A DNA stretch of 64,000 bases from Caulobacter sp. CCUG 60055. Its GTDB lineage: Bacteria > Pseudomonadota > Alphaproteobacteria > Caulobacterales > Caulobacteraceae. The stretch spans positions 1-64,000 of the forward strand of contig NZ_PUIC01000016.1 in the NCBI RefSeq assembly GCF_022750545.1, written 5' to 3'. The notes below the pieces were generated by a model. That model made no database searches. It saw nothing but the letters and a program-made list of their open reading frames with translations, and had not been told where the DNA came from. A program made the position numbers and the translations under genes. This document shows, one piece after another, positions 36,101-43,652 of the stretch. Every line of letters starts with the position of its first letter. The stretch's first letter is position 1.

Positions 36101-36408
36101 TGATGCTGACCACCGTCGTCACCGTCATCGGCCTGCTGCCGCTGATGTTCCAGATCGACCCCAGCTTCCGCACGGCGCACATCGAGTACCACGCGCCCGG
36201 CTCGGAATGGTGGGTGCAGCTGGCCGGCGCCGTGGTCTGGGGCCTGACGTTCTCGACCCTGCTGACCCTGCTGCTGACGCCGGTGCTGCTGGCCGCGCCG
36301 CTGACCCTCGGCCGCCGTTTCGCCAAGCTGTGGTGCTGGCTCCGCCGCCGGCCCTACGTTCCGGGGCCGCCGCATCTGGTCGAGCCTGTGCGCGAGGCCG
36401 CCGAATAG
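33187..36408 (+). CDS. RND-family efflux pump (inner membrane)
   Basis: A 1073-residue transporter with about twelve membrane helices and two large periplasmic loops. The first helix is followed by SLPRESNPDIPVPYIAVTIP, the pattern of the heavier HAE-2/unclassified RND pumps. TM4 carries GILVDGGIVVVEYADRK, where the usual D-D pair of AcrB is D-GG, as in related pumps. It uses the proton gradient to expel drugs, metals or lipids through the adaptor. Its much longer upstream frame is shadow of the adaptor gene. No outer membrane channel gene is adjacent, so it must borrow one. Confidence 0.92.
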   Translation: MIAALIDGAIKRRKVVLAVTLIGVVFGVMAYLSLPRESNPDIPVPYIAVTIPYPGVSPEDAERLLVRPLENQLQTLEGLKEINAVAMPNAAVAVLEFEVNFKKDKVLQDVRAKVDLARGKMPPEALPPIIEENNVNDNPVITVVLSGAAPERALYQTAQNLRRKLEGTPGVLRADLYGGREELMEVTIDPVRMQTYNITTNDLSQVIGRNNQLIPAGDLNTRQGRFAVKVPGVIEGTHDVLSLPIKKNGDRLVTLGDIGEVRRTFKEPNRITHFNGQPAFAIDVVKRSGVNILDTVKAVRKSVGEEQARWPATIKVDYTYDESDQIGQTLTLLESGLIIATILVMVIIVASLGIRSGLMVGAAIPACFMLAFLLLQANHITLNQMVMFGLVLAVGILVDGGIVVVEYADRKMAEGLDKEAAFAAAGKRMFWPVVNGTLTTLCAFLPFLFWNSIAGKFMSFLPITLFFVLGASIFVALIFTPALGSIFGRSQGVDEHHLAEIEKSEHGDPREMDGFMGWYARFLGGASHRPGVMVGVTLAIIVAVGAWFAMTKHRTEFFLDQDPDHATVYVQARGNLSVEAQDQLVHSVEARLQNIKGVESIYVRSGRTSNAGPGGPPNDSIGRIALNFEHFKQLKADKLTGNDIVAAIRKRVADVPGLGVEVRLPKGGPTPGKDVQIQLLGYDVVALNKAADLIKAKMGSDHDLIEFEDSRASPGIEWDLTVDRVAAGRYGVDVSSVGQAIQFVTDGILVGKFRPDDAQDELDIRVRFPQDSRSLAAFDQLMVSTPSGPVPASYFVKRLAAQQVTAIQRRDGQRLVVLQANARPGAAANQVIDKLKPWLAKAPIDGSVRWKFRGGDEESQKAGAFFIGAMATSLFLMGIILLWQFNSFYGVVVTLSAVILSTVGVLLGVQVNLFHTFDYISVIMLGTGVVALAGVVVGHNIVLVDTFYQLKRTGMAADDAAVRAATQRFRPVMLTTVVTVIGLLPLMFQIDPSFRTAHIEYHAPGSEWWVQLAGAVVWGLTFSTLLTLLLTPVLLAAPLTLGRRFAKLWCWLRRRPYVPGPPHLVEPVREAAE

Positions 36409-36412
36409 GCGG

Positions 36413-38266
36413 TCAGGCCTCGCGGGTCTGCCGCCGCCACAGGGCCGCGTACTCGCCCTCGCGCGACAGCAGCTCGTCATGGGTTCCGCGTTCGACTACG
36501 CGCCCGCGCCGGACCACGACGATCTGGTCGGCGTCGGCCACGGTCGACAGGCGGTGGGCCACCACCAGGGTGGTCCGGCCCTTGCGCGCCTTGCGCAGCG
36601 CCGCCTGGATCGCCGCCTCGGTGCGGCTGTCCAGGGCGCTGGTCGCCTCGTCGAGGATCAGCACCCGGGGATCGGCCAGCAGGGCCCGCGCCAGGCCGAC
36701 GCGCTGGCGCTCGCCGCCCGAGAGCTTCAGGCCCCGTTCGCCGACCAGCGCCTCCATGCCCTCAGGCAGGCCGCGGACGAAATCGCCCAGCTCGGCCGCC
36801 TCGGCCGCGGCCCAGACCTCCGCCTCCGACGCCTCGGGGCGGGCGAAGGCGATATTGGCGCGCAAGGTGTCGTTGAACAGCGCCACATCCTGCGGCACCA
36901 GGGCGATGGCCCGCCGCAGGTCGGCCTGACGGACCTCGCGCAGGTCGACGCCGTCCAGCGTCACCCGCCCCGACTGCGGGTCGATGAGACGCAGCGCCAG
37001 CCGCACCAGGGTGGTCTTGCCCGCCCCCGACGGGCCGACCAGGGCGATGGTCGAGCCGGGCTCGGCGACGAGGTCGACGTCCTCCAGCCCCTGCGAGCGG
37101 GCGCCATGCCGGAACGACACGCGCTCGAACACCACCCGCCCGCCGCGCTGGTCGGCCGGCGGCGGCAGGTCGCGCGGCGCGGCCGGATCGGCGACGTCCG
37201 GCCGTTCGCGCGACAGCTCCAGCATCGCCTCCATGTCGATGAAGGCCTGGCGGATTTCGCGATAGGCGAAGCCCAGGATGTTCAGCGGGCCGTAGAGGTT
37301 GATCAGCAGCAGCACGGCGGCGGTCACGTCGCCGGGGCCCATGCGTCCCTCGGCCGCCTCCAGCCCGGCCAGGACGGCCATCACCCCGAGCCCGACGCTC
37401 ATGATCGCCGTCTGCACGGCATTGAGCAGGGCCAGCGAGGTGTTGGCCTTGATCGACGCCTGCGCGTAGTCGTCCAGCGCGGCGTCGTAGGCGCCGACCG
37501 CCCGGCGCTCGGCCCCGAAGGTCTTGACCGTCTCGTAGTTGAGCAGGGCGTCGACCGCCAGGCCGGCGGCCCGGTTGTCGGCGGCGTTCATCGCCCGGCG
37601 GTGGCCGATCCGCCAGTCGGAGATCAGGAAGGTGACGACGACATAGACCGCCACCGTGGCCACGGCGGTCAGGGCCAGCCGCCAGTCGTAGCGCTTGGAG
37701 AGCACCACGGCGGCCATGACCACCTCGAGGCCCGTGGGCCCGAGGTTGAACACCAGGCTGCGCAGCAGGAAGTCGATCGAGCGGGCGCCGCGGTCGACGG
37801 TGCGGGCCAGGGCGCCGGTGTGTTTGCCCTGGTGATAGTCGAGCGACAGCGACAGGGCGTGTTCGAAGGTCTCGGCGGCGGCGCGCCGCTGGGCCGCCTG
37901 GGCCACCGGCGCGAAGACGGCGTCCCGCGCCTGCGGCGCCGCCGCCGACAGGAAGCGCACAAACGCCCAGCCGACGGCCAGCCCGGCGAAGGCCAGCCCC
38001 ACGGCCGCCGCCGCCCCGCGCCCCTCGGCCAGGCGATTGACCGCCGCGCCGAGCAGCAGGGGAGCCAGCACGCCCAGCGCCTTGCCCGCCAGGATCAGCG
38101 TCAGCGCCGCCGTCAGCCGCCAGCGCAGACCCGGCGCGCGGGAGCGCAGGACCAGCCGTCCCAGGTCGCCCAGGGCGACGCTCGCCCGCGGCTTGGCCGC
38201 CGGCGCCTGGCTCGCCTCCGCCGCCGCCGCTCGCCGCGAGGAGGGCGCGCCGCGACGAAGGCTCAT
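36413..38266 (-). CDS. Atm1/HMT1-type ABC exporter
   Basis: A 617-residue half-transporter. It has a variable front (about 1-45), six membrane helices (about 50-345), then an ATPase domain with Walker A GPSGAGKTT (411-419), signature LSGGERQRVG and Walker B LILDEATSALD. The motif NYETVKTFGAE (243-253) is the mark of the Atm1 group, which exports glutathione-linked or heavy-metal compounds. Its ATG overlaps the stop of the lipoprotein gene (ATGA), so the two are translated together. Convergent with the RND pump gene. Confidence 0.9.
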   Translation of the reverse strand: MSLRRGAPSSRRAAAAEASQAPAAKPRASVALGDLGRLVLRSRAPGLRWRLTAALTLILAGKALGVLAPLLLGAAVNRLAEGRGAAAAVGLAFAGLAVGWAFVRFLSAAAPQARDAVFAPVAQAAQRRAAAETFEHALSLSLDYHQGKHTGALARTVDRGARSIDFLLRSLVFNLGPTGLEVVMAAVVLSKRYDWRLALTAVATVAVYVVVTFLISDWRIGHRRAMNAADNRAAGLAVDALLNYETVKTFGAERRAVGAYDAALDDYAQASIKANTSLALLNAVQTAIMSVGLGVMAVLAGLEAAEGRMGPGDVTAAVLLLINLYGPLNILGFAYREIRQAFIDMEAMLELSRERPDVADPAAPRDLPPPADQRGGRVVFERVSFRHGARSQGLEDVDLVAEPGSTIALVGPSGAGKTTLVRLALRLIDPQSGRVTLDGVDLREVRQADLRRAIALVPQDVALFNDTLRANIAFARPEASEAEVWAAAEAAELGDFVRGLPEGMEALVGERGLKLSGGERQRVGLARALLADPRVLILDEATSALDSRTEAAIQAALRKARKGRTTLVVAHRLSTVADADQIVVVRRGRVVERGTHDELLSREGEYAALWRRQTREA

Positions 38267-39111
38267 TCGATCCCTTCCCGCGTCGGGGCGTCGGCGGCAT
38301 AGGTGGTCTGCACGCCGCCGCCGGGGGTCATCCAGTCGATGCGCCAGCCTCCGTCGCGGCGCTGGCCGGCGTAGGGGCCGGCGGTCAGGGGCTGCGGCGG
38401 CGAGACGGCGATCTCGGCGCGGGCCTCCGCCCCCTGCCCGCCCGTCTGCACCGTGACCACGTGCCCGCCGGGAGCCACCGAGGCCGACAGCGTGATCGAG
38501 AAACGCCCCTTGGCGTCGGCGGTCCCTTCCCCGGCCTTGGCGCCGTCGAGCACCACATGCAGCGGCGCGCTGGCGCCCGCCAGACCCGAGACCACCGCGC
38601 CGCCGCCGGAATCGACGTCGACCGCGACGATGCGCGGCGCGGCCTGGGCCTCGCCGAACGGCTGGGCCCCGGCGCCCGAGCGCAGCAGCAGGGCCGTGCC
38701 CATGCCGCCCACCACCGGCGGCGGCAGCACCGCCAAGTAGCCCTCGCCCTGGGTGACGCTGTCGCCGACGGTCTGGGACAGGCCGAACAGCCGCACCGAG
38801 CCCGCGCCGGGCGCATCGAGGTTCCAGACTCCATCGGCGTTGGCGTGCGCCTCCAGGATCGTCCCATCGGGGGAACGCAACCGCACCACGGCGTCGGGCG
38901 CGGCCGCCCCGGTCAGGCCGACGCCGCCCGACGGCAGGGCGAGAATCGAGACTACCCGCGGCGGCGGCGCATAGCCCTCGGCGGCGGCCTGCGCTCCTGG
39001 GGCCGTCGCCTGCGCCTGCCGCCAGTCGGCGGCTTCGCGGCGACCGCACCCGGCGAGCGCGGCCAGCGCGCCCGCGGCGATCAGCCAATGCGCCGCGTTC
39101 CTGTCACCCAT
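38263..39111 (-). CDS. Lipoprotein with Ig-like repeats, coupled to ABC exporter
   Basis: A 282-residue protein with a lipobox LAGC (WLIAAGALAALAGC), so it is lipid-anchored in the envelope. Two beta-rich modules follow: VGLTGAAAPDAVVRLRSPDG (about 63-82) and a later VSGLAGASAPLHVVLDGAKA, both of the Ig-like/carboxypeptidase-regulatory kind found in surface proteins. No catalytic motif is seen. It is directly coupled to the Atm1-like exporter, an unusual partner, and may help to present or retain an exported compound. The ATG at 39111 starts a typical lipoprotein signal. Confidence 0.75.
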   Translation of the reverse strand: MGDRNAAHWLIAAGALAALAGCGRREAADWRQAQATAPGAQAAAEGYAPPPRVVSILALPSGGVGLTGAAAPDAVVRLRSPDGTILEAHANADGVWNLDAPGAGSVRLFGLSQTVGDSVTQGEGYLAVLPPPVVGGMGTALLLRSGAGAQPFGEAQAAPRIVAVDVDSGGGAVVSGLAGASAPLHVVLDGAKAGEGTADAKGRFSITLSASVAPGGHVVTVQTGGQGAEARAEIAVSPPQPLTAGPYAGQRRDGGWRIDWMTPGGGVQTTYAADAPTREGIE

Positions 39112-39134
39112 ATGCCGACCCTTGAAAAGCGCCC

Positions 39135-39152
39135 ATGAAATCTGTCTTCTAA
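39135..39152 (+). CDS. Possible 5-codon leader ORF MKSVF
   Basis: ATG AAA TCT GTC TTC TAA lies just before the terminator hairpin in the leader of the LOG gene. A leader this short could couple ribosome position to the hairpin. No Shine-Dalgarno stands out, so this may be chance. Confidence 0.2.
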   Translation: MKSVF

Positions 39153-39159
39153 ATCGGAC

Positions 39160-39194
39160 AACGGCGGCGCGGTCGCAAGCGCCGCCGTTTTTTT
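39160..39194 (+). terminator. Terminator hairpin in the leader of the LOG gene
   Basis: ACGGCGGCGC and GCGCCGCCGT form a 10-base stem with an 8-base loop, followed by seven T residues, on the plus strand. It ends only 17 bases before the LOG start codon, so it lies inside the leader and looks like an attenuator or a stop for read-through transcription. Confidence 0.75.
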
Positions 39195-39211
39195 GCTCGG
39201 AGTTGAAGTTC

Positions 39212-39820
39212 ATGGCCGTCGAATCCGCCGCCGTCGATTCGGTCTGCGTCTATTGCGGATCGTCGACCGCCGCCGATCCCGCCTATATCGAGGCCGCCCG
39301 GGCGTTCGGCGCGGCGTTGGCCGGGGCCGGCCAGCGCCTGATCTACGGCGGCGGCGGCATCGGCCTGATGGGGGCCGTCGCCCGCGGCGCGCACGAGGCC
39401 GGCGGCCGGGTGCTGGGCGTCATGCCCGAATTCCTGCTCAGCCGCGAGCGGCTGTTCAACGACGTCGAGACCGTGGTCGTGCAGTCCATGCACGAGCGCA
39501 AGATGATCATGTTCGAGAAGGCCGACGCCTTCGTGGTGCTGCCCGGCGGCATCGGCACCCTGGAGGAGATCGTCGAGCTGTTGTCCTGGCAGCGCCTGGA
39601 CCTGCACCGCAAGCCGATCGTCTTCTACAGCCCCGGCGGCTTCTGGGAGCCGCTGTTCGCCCTGTTCCAGCACACCATCGACCACAAGCTGACCCCGTCG
39701 AACTTCATGCTCGGCTGGCGCTCGGTGGAGCGGGTCGAGGATATTCTGCCGACAATCGCGGCGATGGCGGCCGAAAGTCCCAACCCGGACGCCCATCCGC
39801 GCACGCCGCAGTTGACATAG
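39212..39820 (+). CDS. LOG family protein (cytokinin-type phosphoribohydrolase)
   Basis: A 202-residue protein with the family motifs GGGGIGLMG (46-54) and PGGIGTLEE (111-119). Members once annotated as lysine decarboxylases cleave nucleoside 5'-monophosphates to the free base plus ribose phosphate. Cytoplasmic, probably nucleotide turnover. Its start is ATG 39212 with GGAG 12 bases upstream; the longer frame passes through the terminator hairpin and is not real. Confidence 0.9.
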   Translation: MAVESAAVDSVCVYCGSSTAADPAYIEAARAFGAALAGAGQRLIYGGGGIGLMGAVARGAHEAGGRVLGVMPEFLLSRERLFNDVETVVVQSMHERKMIMFEKADAFVVLPGGIGTLEEIVELLSWQRLDLHRKPIVFYSPGGFWEPLFALFQHTIDHKLTPSNFMLGWRSVERVEDILPTIAAMAAESPNPDAHPRTPQLT

Positions 39821-39887
39821 TTTCAATTCCGCACGCAGTAGAGAACCATCAGCCGGATCAACCGGTGCGGGGATGGAGCGTCTTTTC

Positions 39888-40187
39888 ATGCGTAAGTTTA
39901 TCCTGGGCGTGACCTTCGCCCTGGCCGCCTCGTCGGCGGCGCTCGCCGACGAGTCCGTCGGCAGCCTCACCCTCAAGACCGCCTCCGACGCCAAGGTCAT
40001 CGTCGACGGCGCGGTCTGGAAGTGCCTGGGCGAGATGTGCGCCGCGACCAACGTCAAGTCGCAGCCGCCGCTGCGGGTTTGCCAGCGCGTCGTCGCCCAG
40101 CTCGGCCAGGCCACGGCCTTCACCTTCCGCGGCAAGTCGCTGTCCGAGGCCGAGCTGGCCGAGTGCAACGCCTCGGCCAAGAAGTAG
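39888..40187 (+). CDS. Small secreted four-cysteine protein
   Basis: A 99-residue protein with signal peptide MRKFILGVTFALAASSAALA. The mature part holds four cysteines in CLGEMCAATN, RVCQRVVA and AECNASAK, likely forming two disulfides in the periplasm. The pattern QPPLRVCQRVVAQLGQATAF recurs in small uncharacterised Caulobacterales proteins. Its function is unknown. Confidence 0.7.
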   Translation: MRKFILGVTFALAASSAALADESVGSLTLKTASDAKVIVDGAVWKCLGEMCAATNVKSQPPLRVCQRVVAQLGQATAFTFRGKSLSEAELAECNASAKK

Positions 40188-40245
40188 CCGAGGCTCCGGC
40201 GCCAGAGCCGGCGCGCCCGCCCGCAAGCGGCGCGCCGGCCTTCGC

Positions 40246-41910
40246 CTATTCCACCGACAGGCTCACCCGGTCGCGGAAGCCGTTGACGATCGGATAGCGC
40301 CGGTCGCGGCCGAAGGCCTTGCCGCCGATCTTGACGCCTGGGGCGGCCTGGCGACGCTTGTATTCGCTGGCGTAGAGCAGGCGCTGGACCTTCTCGACGA
40401 TCTCGGGGGCGTAGCCGCGCGCGACGATCTCGTCGAGCGTCGCCTCCTCCTCGACCAGCCCGTGCAGGATGCCGTCCAGCTCCTCGTAGGGCGGCAGGCT
40501 GTCCTGGTCGGTCTGATCTGGGCGCAGCTCGGCCGACGGGGCCTTGACCAGGATGCGCTCGGGGATGGGCTGGTAGACGCCGCCGAACGGGGTGTTGGCG
40601 TTGCGCCATTCGGCCACGGCGTAGACGTCGGTCTTGTAGACGTCCTTGAGCACGTTGTAGCCGCCGCACATGTCGCCATAGAGGGTGGCGTAGCCGACCG
40701 CCATCTCGGACTTGTTGCCTGTGGTCATCAGCATCAGGCCGAACTTGTTCGACAGCGCCATCAAAGTGACGCCGCGGATGCGGGCCTGGATGTTCTCCTC
40801 GGTCAGGTCCGGCCGGCGGCCGGCGAACGGCCCGGCCAGCATGGCCTCGAAGGCCGCCACCGCCGGCTCGATCAGGATCTCCTCATAGGGACAGCCCAGG
40901 GTCCTGGCGCAGGCCGAGGCGTCCTCGAAACTCTCGGAGCTGGTGTAGCGCGAGGGCAGCATCACGCAGCGCACCCGCCCCGCCCCGAGCGCGTCCGCCG
41001 CCACGGCGGCGGTCAGGGCCGAGTCGATGCCGCCGGACATGCCGAGCAGCACGCCCGGGAAACCGGACTTTTCGACATAGTCGCGCAGCCCGACCACCAT
41101 CGCCCGATAGATGGCCTCGGTCAGGCTGGGCCATGAGGTCTTGGGCGCCTGGACGCAGGTCCAGCCCGACGGCTTCTTCTCCCAGGTCGAGAGCGCCAGC
41201 ACCTCCTCGCAGAACCCCAGGCTCATGCACACCGAACCATCGGCCTGCAAGGCGAAGCTGGCCCCCTCGAACACCAGCTCGTCCTGACCGCCGACCTGGT
41301 TGACGTAGACCAGCGGCAGGCCCGTCTCCTCGACGCGGGCCCGGGCCACGGCGATGCGCTCGTCGTCGGCGGTGCGGCGGAACGGCGAGCCGTTGGGGAC
41401 CAGCAGGATCTCGGCCCCCTGGGCCTTGAGTTCGGCGCAGACGTCCGGCCGCCAGATGTCCTCGCAGACCGGTACGCCGATGGCCACGCCCTTGTAACGG
41501 AACAGCACCGTCTCGCCCGGCTCGAACACGCGCTTCTCGTCGAAGACGCCGTAGTTGGGCAGGTCGGCCTTGAAGGTCACCGCCTTGATCTCGCCGTCGG
41601 CCAGCAGCGCCGACGCGTTGCGCGGGCGACCGCCCTCTCCCGGCCAAAGAAGGCCGATGATGCAGGCGCACCCCTTCGCGGTCTCCTTGGCCAGGCGGTC
41701 CAGCGACGCCCGGCAAGCCGCCACCGCCGCCGGCTTCAGCGCCAGGTCCTCCGGGGGATAGCCGATCAGGAACAACTCCGAGAACAGGGCGATGTCGGCG
41801 CCCTGCTCGCGCGCTTCAGCCAGCAGCTTGCGGGCGAGCGCTTCGTTCTTGGTGACGGCCCCCACGGTGGGATTGGCCTGGACGGACGCGATGACGAGGC
41901 GGGTGGTCAT
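40246..41910 (-). CDS. nadE: Glutamine-dependent NAD+ synthetase
   Basis: A 554-residue two-domain enzyme. The N-terminal nitrilase-type amidase has the catalytic triad Glu45, Lys114 and Cys149 (GVPVCEDIW). The C-terminal synthetase has the P-loop GMSGGIDSALTAAVAADALG. It makes NAD from deamido-NAD, glutamine and ATP, the last step of the pathway fed by NadABC, which is also encoded in this window at 53934-57458. Length and domains are typical of the glutaminase-fused form. Confidence 0.95.
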   Translation of the reverse strand: MTTRLVIASVQANPTVGAVTKNEALARKLLAEAREQGADIALFSELFLIGYPPEDLALKPAAVAACRASLDRLAKETAKGCACIIGLLWPGEGGRPRNASALLADGEIKAVTFKADLPNYGVFDEKRVFEPGETVLFRYKGVAIGVPVCEDIWRPDVCAELKAQGAEILLVPNGSPFRRTADDERIAVARARVEETGLPLVYVNQVGGQDELVFEGASFALQADGSVCMSLGFCEEVLALSTWEKKPSGWTCVQAPKTSWPSLTEAIYRAMVVGLRDYVEKSGFPGVLLGMSGGIDSALTAAVAADALGAGRVRCVMLPSRYTSSESFEDASACARTLGCPYEEILIEPAVAAFEAMLAGPFAGRRPDLTEENIQARIRGVTLMALSNKFGLMLMTTGNKSEMAVGYATLYGDMCGGYNVLKDVYKTDVYAVAEWRNANTPFGGVYQPIPERILVKAPSAELRPDQTDQDSLPPYEELDGILHGLVEEEATLDEIVARGYAPEIVEKVQRLLYASEYKRRQAAPGVKIGGKAFGRDRRYPIVNGFRDRVSLSVE

Positions 41911-42103
41911 GCTGGGAGCTTCTACGATCCTCTTTGATGCGAACGGGCGGCGGCCCTGTCAGGCCCGAACCGACTCCGCACGCCAGCCTATGGGCGGCGT
42001 CGTGCGATAGATAGGCGCCAGAACGCCAGCTTGCCCGTTCCACGCGAAAGAGATTGCAAGCGCCGCCGTCTCCCCCATATTCGCAGTTCCTGTCCAACAG
42101 CTG

Positions 42104-42119
42104 AAAGGAGGTGACCCAG
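42104..42119 (+). promoter_or_regulatory. Extended Shine-Dalgarno sequence
   Basis: AAAGGAGGTGACCCAG is complementary to the 3' end of alphaproteobacterial 16S rRNA at 15 of 16 positions, far beyond the usual 4-8. It lies seven bases (GGAGG to GTG) before the 20-codon ORF. Confidence 0.65.
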
Positions 42120-42181
42120 TGTCTCATTTGTCGATCCGAGGTGCGCTGGAAATCTCCGCCGAGATCAACGATCGCGGCTGA
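42119..42181 (+). CDS. 20-residue peptide ORF with extended ribosome binding site
   Basis: GTG at 42119 opens a frame MSHLSIRGALEISAEINDRG ending at TGA 42181. The spacing to the extended Shine-Dalgarno is ideal. A terminator 80 bases after the stop (42263) suggests a short independent message. No family is recognised, and the encoded peptide may be functional or the translation itself may be regulatory. The gap between nadE (41910) and the NTF2-like gene holds nothing else. Confidence 0.5.
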   Translation: MSHLSIRGALEISAEINDRG

Positions 42182-42262
42182 ACCCCGGCGTCCCTTGCGG
42201 GCAAATGCCGGGATGCGTGGGCGGGTCAGGCCTGACCGCTCTCGAATCTCCCGAACAGACGG

Positions 42263-42292
42263 AAGCCCCGGCCGCGAGGCCGGGGCTTCTTT
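42263..42292 (+). terminator. Rho-independent terminator
   Basis: AAGCCCCGGCC-GCGA-GGCCGGGGCTT followed by CTTT on the plus strand, ending the short unit that includes the 20-codon ORF. Confidence 0.8.
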
Positions 42293-42318
42293 GCATCCGG
42301 AGCCGGCCTGCGGCCGTC

Positions 42319-42684
42319 TCACGCCGCGGCGGGGACCTTGTCGAGGAAGCCGGTGACGGCGCTCAGGCGCCGGTCGTCCGACACCCTGGCGAAGTCGGTG
42401 CCCTCGACCACCGGGTCGACGCCGGCCGGACCCAGGGCCCAGCTGAAGCGGACCCGGTCGCCATAGCCGTCGACCGCGGTCAGGCTGAAGCGAAAGTCCG
42501 GGAACCGCGCCTGGACGCCCTGGATCATGGCGTTGATGCCGTCGTGGCCCGCCGCGCTCATCAGCGGGTCGACGTAGGTCGCGGTCTCCGTCCAGGTTCC
42601 GGCGATCAGGTCGCGGCGGCGTTCGGCGTCGGCTTCGTTCCAGGCGGCGATGTAGCGGTCGATCAGCGGGGCATGTTCGCTCAT
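42319..42684 (-). CDS. SnoaL/NTF2-like protein
   Basis: A 121-residue alpha+beta barrel protein: APLIDRYIAAWNEADAERRR near the start, the Asp/His positions in ATYVDPLMSAAGHDGINAMI, and a C-terminal sheet ending in FLDKVPAAA. NTF2-like proteins include small isomerases, hydrolases and binding proteins; the residues here do not single out one reaction. Start ATG 42684 has AGGAGA upstream. Divergent to the XRE regulator. Confidence 0.8.
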   Translation of the reverse strand: MSEHAPLIDRYIAAWNEADAERRRDLIAGTWTETATYVDPLMSAAGHDGINAMIQGVQARFPDFRFSLTAVDGYGDRVRFSWALGPAGVDPVVEGTDFARVSDDRRLSAVTGFLDKVPAAA

Positions 42685-42807
42685 GGCGGTCTCCTGTTCG
42701 GGTTGGCGTTCGGGAGGAACGAGGCCGATCATCGGGACGCCGCCGATCCGCGTCGATTACGCGCGAGGTAATTGGATCGGACGCGCCGGCCGTCTAGCCT
42801 TGGCGGC

Positions 42808-43602
42808 ATGATCAGCCCGCAACGCCCCGTCGGCGACCTGCTGCGCGAATGGCGCCAGCGCCGCCGCCTCAGCCAGCTCGACCTCGCCCTCGACGCCGAA
42901 ATCTCGACGCGCCACCTCAGCTTCCTGGAGACCGGCCGCGCCCAACCCAGCCGCGAGATGGTGCTGCGCCTGGCCGACCAGCTGGAGGTTCCCTTGCGCG
43001 AACGCAACGCCCTGCTGACGGCCGCCGGTTTCGCCGCCATCTATCCCGAGCGCTCGCTCGACGACCCCGCCCTGTCGGCGGCCCGGCGCGCGGTCGACCT
43101 CATCCTCGCCGGCCATGCGCCCTATCCCGCCCTGGCGGTCGACCGGCGCTGGACCCTGGTCGCCGCCAACGACGCGGTCGCCCCGCTGCTCGCCGGGGCC
43201 GCGCCCGCCCTGCTCGCCGGTCCGGTCAACGTGCTGAGGCTCACCCTGCACCCCGACGGACTGGCGCCGCGCATCGCCAACTATCACGAATGGCGCGAGC
43301 ACCTGCTGGAACGGCTGCGCGGCCAGATCGAGGCCTCGGCCGACGCCGAGCTGACGGCGCTGCGCGACGAACTGGCCGCCTATCCGGCGCCGGTGTCCGC
43401 CGGCGCGGCGCGCGGGCGCGAGATCGACTATGGCGGCGTGGCCACGCCCTTCCAGCTGGTCACCGAGGCCGGCCTCCTGTCGTTCATCGGAACGACGACC
43501 ATCTTCGGCACCCCGGTCGACGTGACGCTGTCGGAGCTGGCGCTGGAGACTTTCTTTCCCGCCGACGCGGCCACGGCGGAGACGTTGAGGCGGCTTGCCT
43601 GA
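42808..43602 (+). CDS. XRE-family regulator with MmyB-like ligand domain
   Basis: A 264-residue regulator. The helix-turn-helix is at about 8-62 (LLREWRQRRRLSQLDLALDA ... STRHLSFLETGRAQPSRE), followed by the MmyB-like PAS-type domain (YPALAVDRRWTLVAANDAVA, about 108-127). These regulators often control a neighbouring oxidoreductase or NTF2-like gene. It is divergent to the NTF2-like gene at 42319-42684, the probable target. Confidence 0.85.
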   Translation: MISPQRPVGDLLREWRQRRRLSQLDLALDAEISTRHLSFLETGRAQPSREMVLRLADQLEVPLRERNALLTAAGFAAIYPERSLDDPALSAARRAVDLILAGHAPYPALAVDRRWTLVAANDAVAPLLAGAAPALLAGPVNVLRLTLHPDGLAPRIANYHEWREHLLERLRGQIEASADAELTALRDELAAYPAPVSAGAARGREIDYGGVATPFQLVTEAGLLSFIGTTTIFGTPVDVTLSELALETFFPADAATAETLRRLA

Positions 43603-43652
43603 CGGCGGGGAAGCCGGGCCAAATCGCCGCCCGTTCCGCACAAGGCCGCAGC

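Noticed and set aside
42104-42119. Fragment of an antisense 16S rRNA gene
   Set aside because: Similarity stops exactly at the Shine-Dalgarno complement and a start codon follows at the ideal distance, so an extended ribosome binding site explains it better.
41816-42322. 168-residue minus-strand frame upstream of nadE
   Set aside because: It overlaps the start of nadE in another frame and the 20-codon unit; arginine-rich with no family match.
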